A DNA stretch of 64,000 nt, from NCBI GenBank assembly GCA_963753195.1, contig CAVWBH010000004.1, forward strand, positions 407,364 to 471,363. The letters run 5' to 3'. Positions 47,167 to 54,792 of the stretch are shown here, in pieces. This DNA is from Palsa-504 sp963753195 (GTDB taxonomy: Bacteria > Actinomycetota > Actinomycetes > Streptosporangiales > Streptosporangiaceae). The notes beneath the pieces are model-generated. The model saw nothing but the letters and a program-made list of their open reading frames with translations. It searched no databases and was not told the DNA's origin. Made by a program: the position numbers and the translations under genes. Numbering within the stretch: the stretch's first letter is position 1; every line of letters begins with the position of its first letter.

Positions 47167-48351
47167 ATGGACCCGGTGCGCAATCCCTACGCTCCAGGTG
47201 CGGGCCAGCGGCCGCCTGAGCTCACCGGGCGGGACCGGGAGATCGGCCAGTTCGAGGTGGTGCTCGAGCGCATCGCCCGCGGCCGACCGGAGCGGAGCAT
47301 GGTGCTGACCGGGCTTCGCGGCGTGGGCAAGACGGTGCTGCTGAACACGTTCAGGTCCATGGCTCTCCAGCGGCTCTGGGGCACGGGGAAGATTGAGGCC
47401 AGGCCGGGCCAGTCGATCCGGCGGCCGGTAGCCGCGGCGCTGCACATGGCGGTGCGGGAACTCGCGCCCAGGCACCGGGCCCCGGATCGGGTCGAGTACT
47501 TCCTCGGCGTCCTCAAGGCGTTCGCGATCCACGACCCGAAGGCGCCCAAGGGCAGCTCGGTCACGGTCGGGCTCGGCATTGACGTGCCCGCCCAGCGCGG
47601 CCGGGCAGATTCGGGCGACTTGGAGGTCGACCTCACCGAGTTGTTCGCCGAGGCGGCCTCGGTCGCCGCCGACCTCGGCGTGGGGATCGCGCTCTTCGTC
47701 GACGAGATGCAGGATGTGCCCGCCGACGACGTATCCGCGCTCTGCGCCGCCTGCCACGAGCTGTCGCAAACCGGCGGCCCGCTCATCGTCGTCGGCGCGG
47801 GCCTGCCGCACCTGCCGTCAGTGCTCTCGGCAAGTAAGAGCTATTCTGAGCGGCTGTTCAGCTACGCCAGGATCGACCGGCTGGACCGGCCGGCCGCCGA
47901 CCTCGCGCTGATCGCCCCGGCCCAGCGCGAAGGCGTGACCTTCACCGCAGGCGCGCTCGACGCGCTGTATGCCTCGGCCGACGGTTACCCCTATTTCGTC
48001 CAGGCCTACGGCAAGGTCACCTGGGATGTGGCCGCATCGAGCCCGGTGACGGCGGCGGATGTCAGCGTGGCGGCTCCCGAGGCGGAGAGCGAACTGGCGG
48101 TCGGCTTCTTCGGCAGCAGGTATGAGCGCGCCACGCTGGCCGAGCGGGAGTACATGCGCGCGATGGCCGCCACCGGGGATGGCCCGGTGCCTACGTCGGT
48201 CGTGGCCGACGAGCTCGGGCGCAAGCCGTCCAGCTTGTCGCCGGCCCGTGACGCGCTGATCAAAAAGGGCCTGATCTACAGCTCTGAACGTGGCCTGATC
48301 GCGTTCACCGTCCCGCACTTCGGCCAGTACCTGCGATCGCAGCCCGCGTAG
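47167..48351 (+). CDS. ORC/Cdc6-like AAA+ ATPase with C-terminal winged helix
   Basis: 394 residues. The opening NPYAPGAGQRPPELTGRDREIGQFEVVLERIARGRPERSMVLTGLRGVGKTVLL has the Orc1/Cdc6-like layout, where GLRGVGKT is the P-loop. Walker B is IALFVDEMQDVPADD, and sensor 1 lies in PLIVVGAGLPHLP. The C-terminal ~80 residues (LAEREYMRAMAA...VADELGRKPSSLSPARDALIKKGLIYSSERGLIAFTVPHFGQYL) form a winged-helix DNA-binding domain. Such bacterial ATPases often occur on mobile DNA; the role is unknown. TAGAGT (47154-47159) lies 7 bases before ATG, suggesting a leaderless transcript. Confidence 0.85.
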   Translation: MDPVRNPYAPGAGQRPPELTGRDREIGQFEVVLERIARGRPERSMVLTGLRGVGKTVLLNTFRSMALQRLWGTGKIEARPGQSIRRPVAAALHMAVRELAPRHRAPDRVEYFLGVLKAFAIHDPKAPKGSSVTVGLGIDVPAQRGRADSGDLEVDLTELFAEAASVAADLGVGIALFVDEMQDVPADDVSALCAACHELSQTGGPLIVVGAGLPHLPSVLSASKSYSERLFSYARIDRLDRPAADLALIAPAQREGVTFTAGALDALYASADGYPYFVQAYGKVTWDVAASSPVTAADVSVAAPEAESELAVGFFGSRYERATLAEREYMRAMAATGDGPVPTSVVADELGRKPSSLSPARDALIKKGLIYSSERGLIAFTVPHFGQYLRSQPA

Positions 48352-48405
48352 GCACGCGGCGGCCTCGCGCTAGCTAGAATTCGATACCGCTATCTAGTAC
48401 ACAGC

Positions 48406-49272
48406 TTAGAATCCCCTAGATAACGACAGACTGGCCAGTTCCGGCCGGCCGAGGATCTCGCCGGTGTCCGCGTCGAGGACTGCCACTCGGATGGGCGGCC
48501 GCCGGGCCTGCAGGTAGACGGCGAAGACGATATCGACTCGGCGGCCGCGCGCCAGCCCCGGATACACCACGAAACGCCAGCATCCTTCCCGCCACACGTC
48601 GGCCGGGGCGGCCGCGGAAACCTGGCCTGCGTACCGGCGCCACGCAGAACTGGAGCGCAGCGCCGTCAGCGTGCGGCCGACGGGGAGCCTGCGCACCTCG
48701 CACGGCTCGGAATAGCCGAGCCTGACCAGGATTTCGCTGACTTCGGGGGACAGGAAGGCGATGAGGGACAACTCGAAGGCCGCCGCGGCCAGCCAGAGCT
48801 CGGCCGTGGTGGGAGAGGACGGCATGCGGAGCGGCGGAAGGCCGATCGTGACGGCGGCGGCCGCGCTCAGCACCCCGGCGCGCGTAATGGTCCGCCATCC
48901 GATGGGGGTCTCGCTGAACTCGCCGAAGCAGCCACAGCCGGCCTCGGGACGACGCTGCCGCGTTTCGTTCAGCGCGGCCATGGCGACGAGGAAGAACAGG
49001 GCCGTCCCGGTGCGCACGATGGTCGACGGCAGGCGTGGGCTGACCGGGCCGAACCTGCGCGCGGTCGTGATCAGCGCGACGCCCAAGCCGAACTCGGCCG
49101 CGCACATGGCCAGCATCATCGGCCGGCGCAAACGGAGCGGGAACAGGCCAGCTGGATCCATAACCGGCGCGATGGAACGTGACCTCAGCACGCGCCACGC
49201 CTTGGTCGCGCATCCGCCCAGCAGCAGGGCGGCTAGCAGGGGGACCTGCAACTCCCTGACCGCAGTGAGCAT
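48406..49272 (-). CDS. MauE/DoxX-like redox-associated membrane protein
   Basis: A 288-residue protein. The N-terminal ~175 residues form a four-helix MauE-like domain, with the hallmark EAGCGCFGEFSETPIGWRTITRA, whose CxC pair probably passes reducing or oxidising equivalents across the membrane. A ~110-residue soluble C-terminal extension (FVVYPGLARGRRVDIVFAVYLQARRPPIRVAVLDADTGEILGR) is not recognised. ATG 49272 is 3 bases after the stop of the upstream Cys-rich protein, so the pair is cotranscribed and probably works together in disulfide formation. Confidence 0.8.
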   Translation of the reverse strand: MLTAVRELQVPLLAALLLGGCATKAWRVLRSRSIAPVMDPAGLFPLRLRRPMMLAMCAAEFGLGVALITTARRFGPVSPRLPSTIVRTGTALFFLVAMAALNETRQRRPEAGCGCFGEFSETPIGWRTITRAGVLSAAAAVTIGLPPLRMPSSPTTAELWLAAAAFELSLIAFLSPEVSEILVRLGYSEPCEVRRLPVGRTLTALRSSSAWRRYAGQVSAAAPADVWREGCWRFVVYPGLARGRRVDIVFAVYLQARRPPIRVAVLDADTGEILGRPELASLSLSRGF

Positions 49273-49275
49273 CGC

Positions 49276-50397
49276 CTACCCGCCGATCGTCATGGTGGCG
49301 TTGAAGCACCCGGCTTCGAGGGTGCCGCCGAGCTCCACGAAGGCCGCCATGGTGAGGTCGGCGATCCGGCCCTTGCTCGACGTGCCGCACGTGACGCAGC
49401 GATCACAGAACAACCTGGCCGTCGCACCGCAGCTCGTGACGAGCAGCATCCGGCTGCGCTCGGCGCAGTCGTTCCGCAGCCGGAGCATGCTCCCGAGGGA
49501 CAGGTAGGGGAGGCGGACGCACCCCGGCCCGGTGGCGTGCGGGTCAACGGCGTGCTCGTCGCCCGAGCACTCCGGCAGCGCCGAACCGGGCCGCTCGCCG
49601 CTCGTCTCGGGGTCCAGGGCGGGGTAGGCCAGCCCGAGGAGATCCGCTGGCTCCTCCCCGGGCTCGTGCCAGACCGCCGTGCCGCTCACCGGATCGGGCA
49701 CATGCCCGCTGACCATGGGCGGCGCGGGCGGGTGGCCGGCCCGGTACGGCGGCTGCGAGGTGGCGGGAATCAGCGCCTGGAGGAAGCCGTCCTGCTTCAG
49801 GCCGATCACGTCGATGAGGTAGCCAGGCTCAAGCCGCGGGAAGCGGACCTGAATGCGGCCGGCCGTCTCGCGGGCGATGATCACGACCTTGCGCCCGCTC
49901 GCCGGACCCTCGTCGACCAGCAGCGTTGCTGGTCCTTTTCGTTCGACGATGGTGCCGGTCGCCCGGCCGACCTGGGCCCAGATGCGGTCCACGACCGGGC
50001 CGCCGGGATGCTGGCGCCGGACGACCGCATGGTCGCCCTGCCGGAGGGCGGCTGGCGGAACTTGGCCGCCGCGCCAAGCTTGCGCGCACGAAGCCAGCGG
50101 GAACCGCTGCTCGCCGAGCTCGGTCCGCAGCACCAGAACGTGCGGGCTGACGTCCAGGATCTTGCCGGTGACCGTATACACCAAGGTGCTCGCCGCGGCT
50201 GCGGCGCCGTCTTCTCCCGTTACCGGGAGCGAGTATCCCGGTTCCTCCCGCCGGCCCAGAACCGCTGCCTTAAGCAGCGACCTGCGCGCGAAGCGGGCCG
50301 GACCGGCATGTTCCGTGACATCATCGCACCAACGGGGAATGTCAGCCAAATGCCGCACTTGCCCTCCGTGGGATTGCATGAGCCTCAAGTAGACCAT
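49276..50397 (-). CDS. Unrecognised protein with Cys-rich double-psi-barrel-like C-terminus
   Basis: 373 residues. A twin-arginine motif (ARRSLLKAAVL, residues ~37-47) is present, but the hydrophobic core that should follow is cut short by GRREEPG, so Tat export is uncertain. The middle (residues ~75-205) looks like an OB-type beta domain. The C-terminal ~75 residues (LGSMLRLRNDCAERSRMLLVTSCGATARLFCDRCVTCG...RIADLTMAAFVELGGTLEAGCFNATMTIGG) resemble an RlpA-like double-psi barrel with six cysteines. The MauE-like gene follows 3 bases later, a probable disulfide partner. ATG 50397 has AGGGG 8 bases upstream. Confidence 0.65.
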   Translation of the reverse strand: MVYLRLMQSHGGQVRHLADIPRWCDDVTEHAGPARFARRSLLKAAVLGRREEPGYSLPVTGEDGAAAAASTLVYTVTGKILDVSPHVLVLRTELGEQRFPLASCAQAWRGGQVPPAALRQGDHAVVRRQHPGGPVVDRIWAQVGRATGTIVERKGPATLLVDEGPASGRKVVIIARETAGRIQVRFPRLEPGYLIDVIGLKQDGFLQALIPATSQPPYRAGHPPAPPMVSGHVPDPVSGTAVWHEPGEEPADLLGLAYPALDPETSGERPGSALPECSGDEHAVDPHATGPGCVRLPYLSLGSMLRLRNDCAERSRMLLVTSCGATARLFCDRCVTCGTSSKGRIADLTMAAFVELGGTLEAGCFNATMTIGG

Positions 50398-50520
50398 GCT
50401 CGGCCCCTGACAGTTACGTCAAGTCATTCCGACACAATTGTCCGTGAGGACATAGATATACATCCGCGGTGGATAGCCGCCCGCGACGTGCCTGCTCGCC
50501 GTCTTGGGCACCTACCGTAG

Positions 50521-50556
50521 TCATGCCGACTACCTTAAGTAAGGTAGTCGGCATGA
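50521..50556. promoter_or_regulatory. 36-bp perfect-arm palindrome covering the sigma-factor start codon
   Basis: TCATGCCGACTACCTTA (50521-50537), a central AG, then TAAGGTAGTCGGCATGA (50540-50556): 17-bp arms with no mismatch. The right arm contains the ribosome-binding site (TAAGGT) and ATG 50553 of the sigma gene. As RNA the hairpin would hide both; as DNA it is a candidate operator between divergent genes. The left arm gives the minus strand an identical ribosome-binding site and ATG (at 50524). Confidence 0.85.
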
Positions 50557-51086
50557 GCTTCGTCGGCGATCACGAGGATTCCCCCGGCAGCGACGACGAC
50601 GTTGCGTTCCGCGATTACGTTCTCGCCCGCGGTACGACCCTGCTGAGAATAGCGGTCATGCTCACCGGCAACCGGGCTGACGCCGAAGACCTGGTCCAGG
50701 CCGCCTTGGCCAACACCTACCTGGCGTGGGGCAAGATCAATGACCGCGCCGCCCTCGACGCCTACGTGCGGCGCGCGATGATCAACACGCATATATCGTG
50801 GTGGCGGCGCCGCAAGCTGGAAGAATACCCGACCGACGAGCTGCCGGACCAAGCGGTGGCGGACCATGCGCGAGACAGCGACCAGGCCGAGGTGGTCCGG
50901 CGGGCCCTCGACCGGCTGCCGCAGCGGATGCGCGCCGCGGTCATGCTGAGGTATTTCGAGGACATGACTGAACCGGAAATCGCCGCGCGGCTGGGTGTCA
51001 GCCTGGGCACGGTAAAGAGCACGGTTTCGCGTGCGGTAGCCAGGCTGCGCATCGACGCGGAACTCGGCGAGGATTCCGGTGCCTAA
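50553..51086 (+). CDS. SigE-family ECF RNA polymerase sigma factor
   Basis: 177 residues. Region 2 is LLRIAVMLTGNRADAEDLVQAALANTYLAWGKI...YVRRAMINTHISWWRRRK and region 4 is LPQRMRAAVMLRYFEDMTEPEIAARLGVSLGTVKSTVSRAVARL, the pattern of the SigE50-like family abundant in actinomycetes. ATG 50553 is chosen because TAAGGT lies 7 bases upstream; an earlier in-frame start at 50469 lies beyond the palindrome. There is no anti-sigma gene next to it. It is divergent from the Cys-rich/MauE pair, which it may control. Confidence 0.92.
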   Translation: MSFVGDHEDSPGSDDDVAFRDYVLARGTTLLRIAVMLTGNRADAEDLVQAALANTYLAWGKINDRAALDAYVRRAMINTHISWWRRRKLEEYPTDELPDQAVADHARDSDQAEVVRRALDRLPQRMRAAVMLRYFEDMTEPEIAARLGVSLGTVKSTVSRAVARLRIDAELGEDSGA

Positions 51087-51228
51087 CCCCTTTACCGGGC
51101 TAAATCACGACTTATCTCTCTATAGCACTCTGGGCGGACGTTAATTCGCGCCGCGTGGGTCTACTGCGGGACGCCAGGCTCATGGCAATATCAGGTATGC
51201 AGCTCAGGCGCCTTCGGGAGGTGGCTCG

Positions 51229-52863
51229 ATGCGCAGCACGATGATGGACATCCCGCTGACGATCACGTCGATCATGCGCTACGGAACGTCGGTCTTCGGG
51301 GATCGTGAGGTTGTCACCTGCACCGAGGATGGGACCAGGCGCCGAACCTACGCCGAGGCGGGCCGCCGCGCCGCACGCCTGGCCAACGGGCTGCGCCGCC
51401 TGGGCGTGGGCGCCGGCCAGCGCGTGGGCACGTTCATGTGGAACAACGCCGAGCACCTCGAGGCTTATCTGGCGGTGCCGTCGATGGGCGCGGTGCTGCA
51501 CACGCTTAACATCCGCCTCGCCCCCGCCGAGGTGGCTTACATCGTCACCCACGCCGAAGACCGCGCCGTCATCGTAGATGCCTCGCTGGTCTCTAGGCTC
51601 GCCGAGATCCTGCCGCACGCGCCGACCGTCAAGCACGTGATCGTATCCGGGGCGCAGCCGGGCCAGACGCCGGGAGCGCAGGAGCTGGCCGGCGTGAGCG
51701 TCCACTCCTACGAGGAGCTCCTGGCCGCCGAGCCTGACTCGTTCGACTGGCCCGCGCTGGAGGAGACCTCGGCCGCGGCGATGTGCTACACCAGCGGGAC
51801 CACCGGGTACCCAAAGGGCGTTGTCTACAGCCACCGGTCCAGCTACCTGCATTCGATGGGCGCCTGCCTGGGCAACTCTTTCGCGCTCAGCGAGCGGGAT
51901 CGCGTGCTGCCCGTCGTGCCCATGTTCCACGCCAACGCGTGGGGGCTCCCCTACGCCAGCCTGATGTCCGGTGCGGCGCTGATCATGCCGGACCAGTACA
52001 TGCAGCCGGCCATCCTGGTGCGGCTCATCGGCGCCGAGCAGGTCACCGTGGCGGGCGGGGTGCCCACCATCTGGGCCGGAGTCCTCGCGCACATGCAGGC
52101 CGACGGCGGTGACCTGTCCTCGCTCCGTATGGTCGTCGCAGGCGGCTCGGCGGTGCCGCGCGCGATGCAGGCCAGGTTCGAGACCGAGTTCGGGGTCCGG
52201 ATGCTGCAGGCCTGGGGAATGACGGAAACCTCGCCCCTGGGCAGCCTGGCCCACCCGCCCGCTGGCCTGACCAAGGAAGAGGAGTGGCAGTACCGGGACA
52301 GCCAGGGCCGGGTGATGTGCGCGGTGGAGGCCAGGCTGGCCGGCGACGGCGGCGCGACGCTCCCCCTCGACGGCGAGGCGGTGGGCGAAATCGAGGTCCG
52401 CGGCCCGTGGATCACGGGCTCGTATTACCTGGACGACGACCCGGCCAAGTTCCATGACGGCTGGCTGCGTACCGGTGATGTGGGGACACTCGACGAGCAC
52501 GGCTTCATCCGGCTGAGCGACCGGGCCAAGGACGTGATCAAGTCAGGCGGCGAGTGGATCTCCTCCATGGCGCTGGAGAACATCCTGATGGCCCATCCGG
52601 ATGTGGCCGAGGCCGCGGTGATCGGGATCGCCGACGAAAAATGGGGAGAACGGCCGCTCGCAGCCGTCGTACTGCGATCCGGTGCCCAGGTCACAGCGGA
52701 GAAACTCCGGGCCTTCATGGCCGAGCAGGTCCCGCGCTGGCAACTGCCGGAGCGCTGGTGCTTCGTCGCCGAGGTCCCGAAGACCAGCGTGGGCAAGTTC
52801 TCCAAGCGCGCCATGCGCGAGGCTTATGCCCACGGGCAGTACGAAGTCGTCGAGGTTCGCTGA
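51229..52863 (+). CDS. Medium/long-chain acyl-CoA synthetase (AMP-forming)
   Basis: A 544-residue adenylating enzyme of the AlkK/FadD type. Seen are the ATP-binding loop MCYTSGTTGYPKGVVYSH, PMFHANAWGLPY, LQAWGMTETSPLG, DGWLRTGDVGTLDEHGFIRLSDRAKDVIKSGGEWIS, and the catalytic lysine in PKTSVGKFSKRAMRE. It activates fatty or other carboxylic acids as acyl-AMP then acyl-CoA. ATG 51229 has GGGAGGTGG just upstream. It stands alone between the sigma gene and tRNA-Ser; the chain length is unknown. Confidence 0.94.
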   Translation: MRSTMMDIPLTITSIMRYGTSVFGDREVVTCTEDGTRRRTYAEAGRRAARLANGLRRLGVGAGQRVGTFMWNNAEHLEAYLAVPSMGAVLHTLNIRLAPAEVAYIVTHAEDRAVIVDASLVSRLAEILPHAPTVKHVIVSGAQPGQTPGAQELAGVSVHSYEELLAAEPDSFDWPALEETSAAAMCYTSGTTGYPKGVVYSHRSSYLHSMGACLGNSFALSERDRVLPVVPMFHANAWGLPYASLMSGAALIMPDQYMQPAILVRLIGAEQVTVAGGVPTIWAGVLAHMQADGGDLSSLRMVVAGGSAVPRAMQARFETEFGVRMLQAWGMTETSPLGSLAHPPAGLTKEEEWQYRDSQGRVMCAVEARLAGDGGATLPLDGEAVGEIEVRGPWITGSYYLDDDPAKFHDGWLRTGDVGTLDEHGFIRLSDRAKDVIKSGGEWISSMALENILMAHPDVAEAAVIGIADEKWGERPLAAVVLRSGAQVTAEKLRAFMAEQVPRWQLPERWCFVAEVPKTSVGKFSKRAMREAYAHGQYEVVEVR

Positions 52864-52938
52864 CGCGAGGTGCGAATACTTTGCCCGGGCGGCGTCACTC
52901 CCGGTACGCTAAGGCCCACCGCGCCCGCGGGTGCGGGT

Positions 52939-53027
52939 GGAGGATTCGCCTAGTCCGGTCTATGGCGCCGCACTGCTAATGCGGTTGGGTCTAACGGCCC
53001 TCCGGGGTTCAAATCCCCGATCCTCCG
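52939..53027 (+). tRNA. tRNA-Ser (anticodon GCT)
   Basis: Acceptor GGAGGAT/ATCCTCC. The anticodon stem is CCGCA/TGCGG with loop CTGCTAA, so the anticodon is GCU (reads AGC/AGU). There is a long variable arm (TTGGGTCTAACGGCCCTC), and the T-arm is CGGGG-TTCAAAT-CCCCG. The discriminator is G; no CCA. Confidence 0.96.
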
Positions 53028-53638
53028 CAGCCCGCAGGCCCTCCCCCTGAACACCAAGGGGCAGGGCCTGACTCACGAGGCACCCCGGCCTGTCTGAGCA
53101 TCGGGCGGCGGTCGTGATCCCTGGTCACCGCCGTGCCGCGCGCGCTGGCCAGGTGCTTCCCCTTGAGCAGCGACCACGCGCGCTGCAGCGACACGATCAG
53201 CGTGGCGAAAACGATGAAGGACAGGTTGATCAGCTGATCGCTGTCATGCGGATCAACTCGCAGCAGCACGCCGAATCCGAACTGAGCCGCGTAGGCCAGC
53301 AACGTGATAGCCAGCACAATGCGGTTTCTGCCCGTGTGCAGCCGACGCTGGAGCCTGACGGTCGCGACGATGCTGATCACGGCCATGATCACCGCGGGCT
53401 CGCCGATGTTGGTCTTGGGGATGAGCCCGAGCAGGGACACCACGAACGAGTTCACCAGGCCGATGAAAGCGGTGATCGCCAGCGCTTCGCCGCCCGGCAT
53501 GGCATTCGGCCCGAAGATCGTGTCGTCCCGGACCGAAACAGCCACAAACAACAGGCCGATGAGTGCCGCCGCAGCCGTGGCCATCGCGCCAAGGTAGGCG
53601 TCGTACACACCGGGCACCATGCGAACAAAAGCTGGCAT
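53009..53638 (-). CDS. Hypothetical membrane protein, copy B; 3' end runs into tRNA-Ser
   Basis: 209 residues. It is the paralogue of the gene at 40097-40669, about 88% identical by eye up to ...ASARGTAVTRDHD, with the same five hydrophobic segments. After that the tail differs (RRPMLRQAGVPRESGPAPWCSGGGPAGCGGSGI). It reads through a tRNA terminator hairpin and stops only inside tRNA-Ser(GCT) on the opposite strand. Copy A has a normal stop at the equivalent place. Loss of the native stop suggests that this copy was truncated when it landed beside the tRNA, so it may not be functional. Confidence 0.6.
   Translation of the reverse strand: MPAFVRMVPGVYDAYLGAMATAAAALIGLLFVAVSVRDDTIFGPNAMPGGEALAITAFIGLVNSFVVSLLGLIPKTNIGEPAVIMAVISIVATVRLQRRLHTGRNRIVLAITLLAYAAQFGFGVLLRVDPHDSDQLINLSFIVFATLIVSLQRAWSLLKGKHLASARGTAVTRDHDRRPMLRQAGVPRESGPAPWCSGGGPAGCGGSGI
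53035..53070 (+). terminator. Stem-loop terminator after tRNA-Ser(GCT)
   Basis: CAGGCCCTCCCCCT (53035-53048) pairs with AGGGGCAGGGCCTG (53057-53070) around GAACACCA, with one mismatch. A strong GC hairpin 8 bases after the tRNA; no T-run follows, which is common in actinomycetes. Confidence 0.7.
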
Positions 53639-53673
53639 GGTCGATCTGTGATGTCAATCGGGTGGACGCTGTC
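53107..53673. repeat. Dispersed duplication, copy B
   Basis: Matches 40130-40706 in the same orientation. Similarity begins near GTCGTGATCCC at the downstream end and extends ~35 bases past the start codon (GGCATGGTCGATCTGTGATG). The two copies are 13 kb apart. Confidence 0.85.
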
Positions 53674-53745
53674 GCTGGCCATTGCTCCCCGCCAGTGCAT
53701 TTCCCTAGACTCTAGCGGGGCTCAGCGGCCGGATGAGGAGGACGC

Positions 53746-54792
53746 ATGCCAGTCGACTGGGTGGTCATCGGCCTGGATAACGGCGGGACGACCAACAACG
53801 GGACGGTTCTCGACGCCGGCGGCCGGTTCCTCCTCGACCAGCTGGCGGAAGTCCCGAGCAACGTCAGGGAGGGCCCGGACAAGGCCCTCCAGTCGCTGGT
53901 CGAGTCCGTGGACCAGGTGCTGCGGATCACCGGCGTGCCGCTGGCGGCGGTCCGCGCGGTAGGCCTCGACACGCCCGGCCCGGCCAGCTCGGAGGGCATC
54001 ATCTCCTCGAAGGGCGCGACCAACTTCGGGGACGCCGGCTGGGGCGGCTTCGACATCCGCGGCGCGCTGGCCGAGCGTATCCGGCTTCCGGTCATCTACA
54101 ACAACGACGGCAACGCGGCCGCGCTGTACGCGCATCACGTGCGATTCGGCGCGGAGTCGGCGCGGCACAGCTCGCTGTCCGCGATCGTGGGCACCGGCCT
54201 GGGCGGCGGGCTGATCGAGGCCGGACGGGTGATCAAGGGCGCGGCCGGGATGGCCGGAGAGCTCGGCCACGTCCCGATCCCGCTGGACGGCCTGCTCGGC
54301 CCGGGTCAGCCGCCTCCCGCCTGCAACTGCGGTCAGTGGGGCGACGCGGAGAGCGTGGCCTCCCTGACCGGGATCCAGAACAACCTGCTGCCGTACTGGC
54401 TGGCCAGGTACGAGGGCCATCAGCTCGCGGACCTCCCCGCGGGTGTGGCCGCCAAGCTGGTCCGTCAGTACGGCGAGCAGGGCGACGCCCTGGCGCTGGC
54501 CATCTTCACCCAGCAGGCTATGGCGCTCGGGCGGCTGTTCACCATCGCCGCGAACTTCTTCGATCCGGGCGCCTATTTCCTCGGCGGCGGTGTGGTGGAG
54601 GCCGCGCCGCACTTCCGTGACTGGTTCCTGGCCGAGGTGCGGGCCAATACCATCCTGCGCGAGGAGCAGGCCAAGGTCGCGGAGGTCATCCTGGTGCCCG
54701 ACCGCGACATGGCAGGTGCCCGCGGGTCCGCGATCGCGGCCCGCGACTGGCTCATCGGGGTGGACGCCGGAGCGCAGGTCGCCGGCCTGTAA
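53746..54792 (+). CDS. ROK-family sugar kinase-like protein
   Basis: A 348-residue protein. The N-terminal phosphate loop is VVIGLDNGGTTNNGTVLD, and a substrate-side motif NNDGNAAALYAHH follows. The adenosine loop is AIVGTGLGGGLIEAGRVIKGAAGMAGELGHVPI. The zinc motif of ROK proteins is CxCGxxGCxE; here it reads CNCGQWGDAE, with the third cysteine replaced by Asp, so zinc binding is doubtful. The substrate is probably glucose or an aminosugar. ATG 53746 follows GAGGAGG. On the opposite strand the XRE-cupin frame stays open through the whole gene. Confidence 0.85.
   Translation: MPVDWVVIGLDNGGTTNNGTVLDAGGRFLLDQLAEVPSNVREGPDKALQSLVESVDQVLRITGVPLAAVRAVGLDTPGPASSEGIISSKGATNFGDAGWGGFDIRGALAERIRLPVIYNNDGNAAALYAHHVRFGAESARHSSLSAIVGTGLGGGLIEAGRVIKGAAGMAGELGHVPIPLDGLLGPGQPPPACNCGQWGDAESVASLTGIQNNLLPYWLARYEGHQLADLPAGVAAKLVRQYGEQGDALALAIFTQQAMALGRLFTIAANFFDPGAYFLGGGVVEAAPHFRDWFLAEVRANTILREEQAKVAEVILVPDRDMAGARGSAIAARDWLIGVDAGAQVAGL

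Noticed and set aside
49276..50397. LPVTG as a sortase sorting signal in the Cys-rich protein
   Set aside because: It lies at residues 57-61 near the N-terminus; sortase signals are C-terminal and followed by a helix and basic tail.
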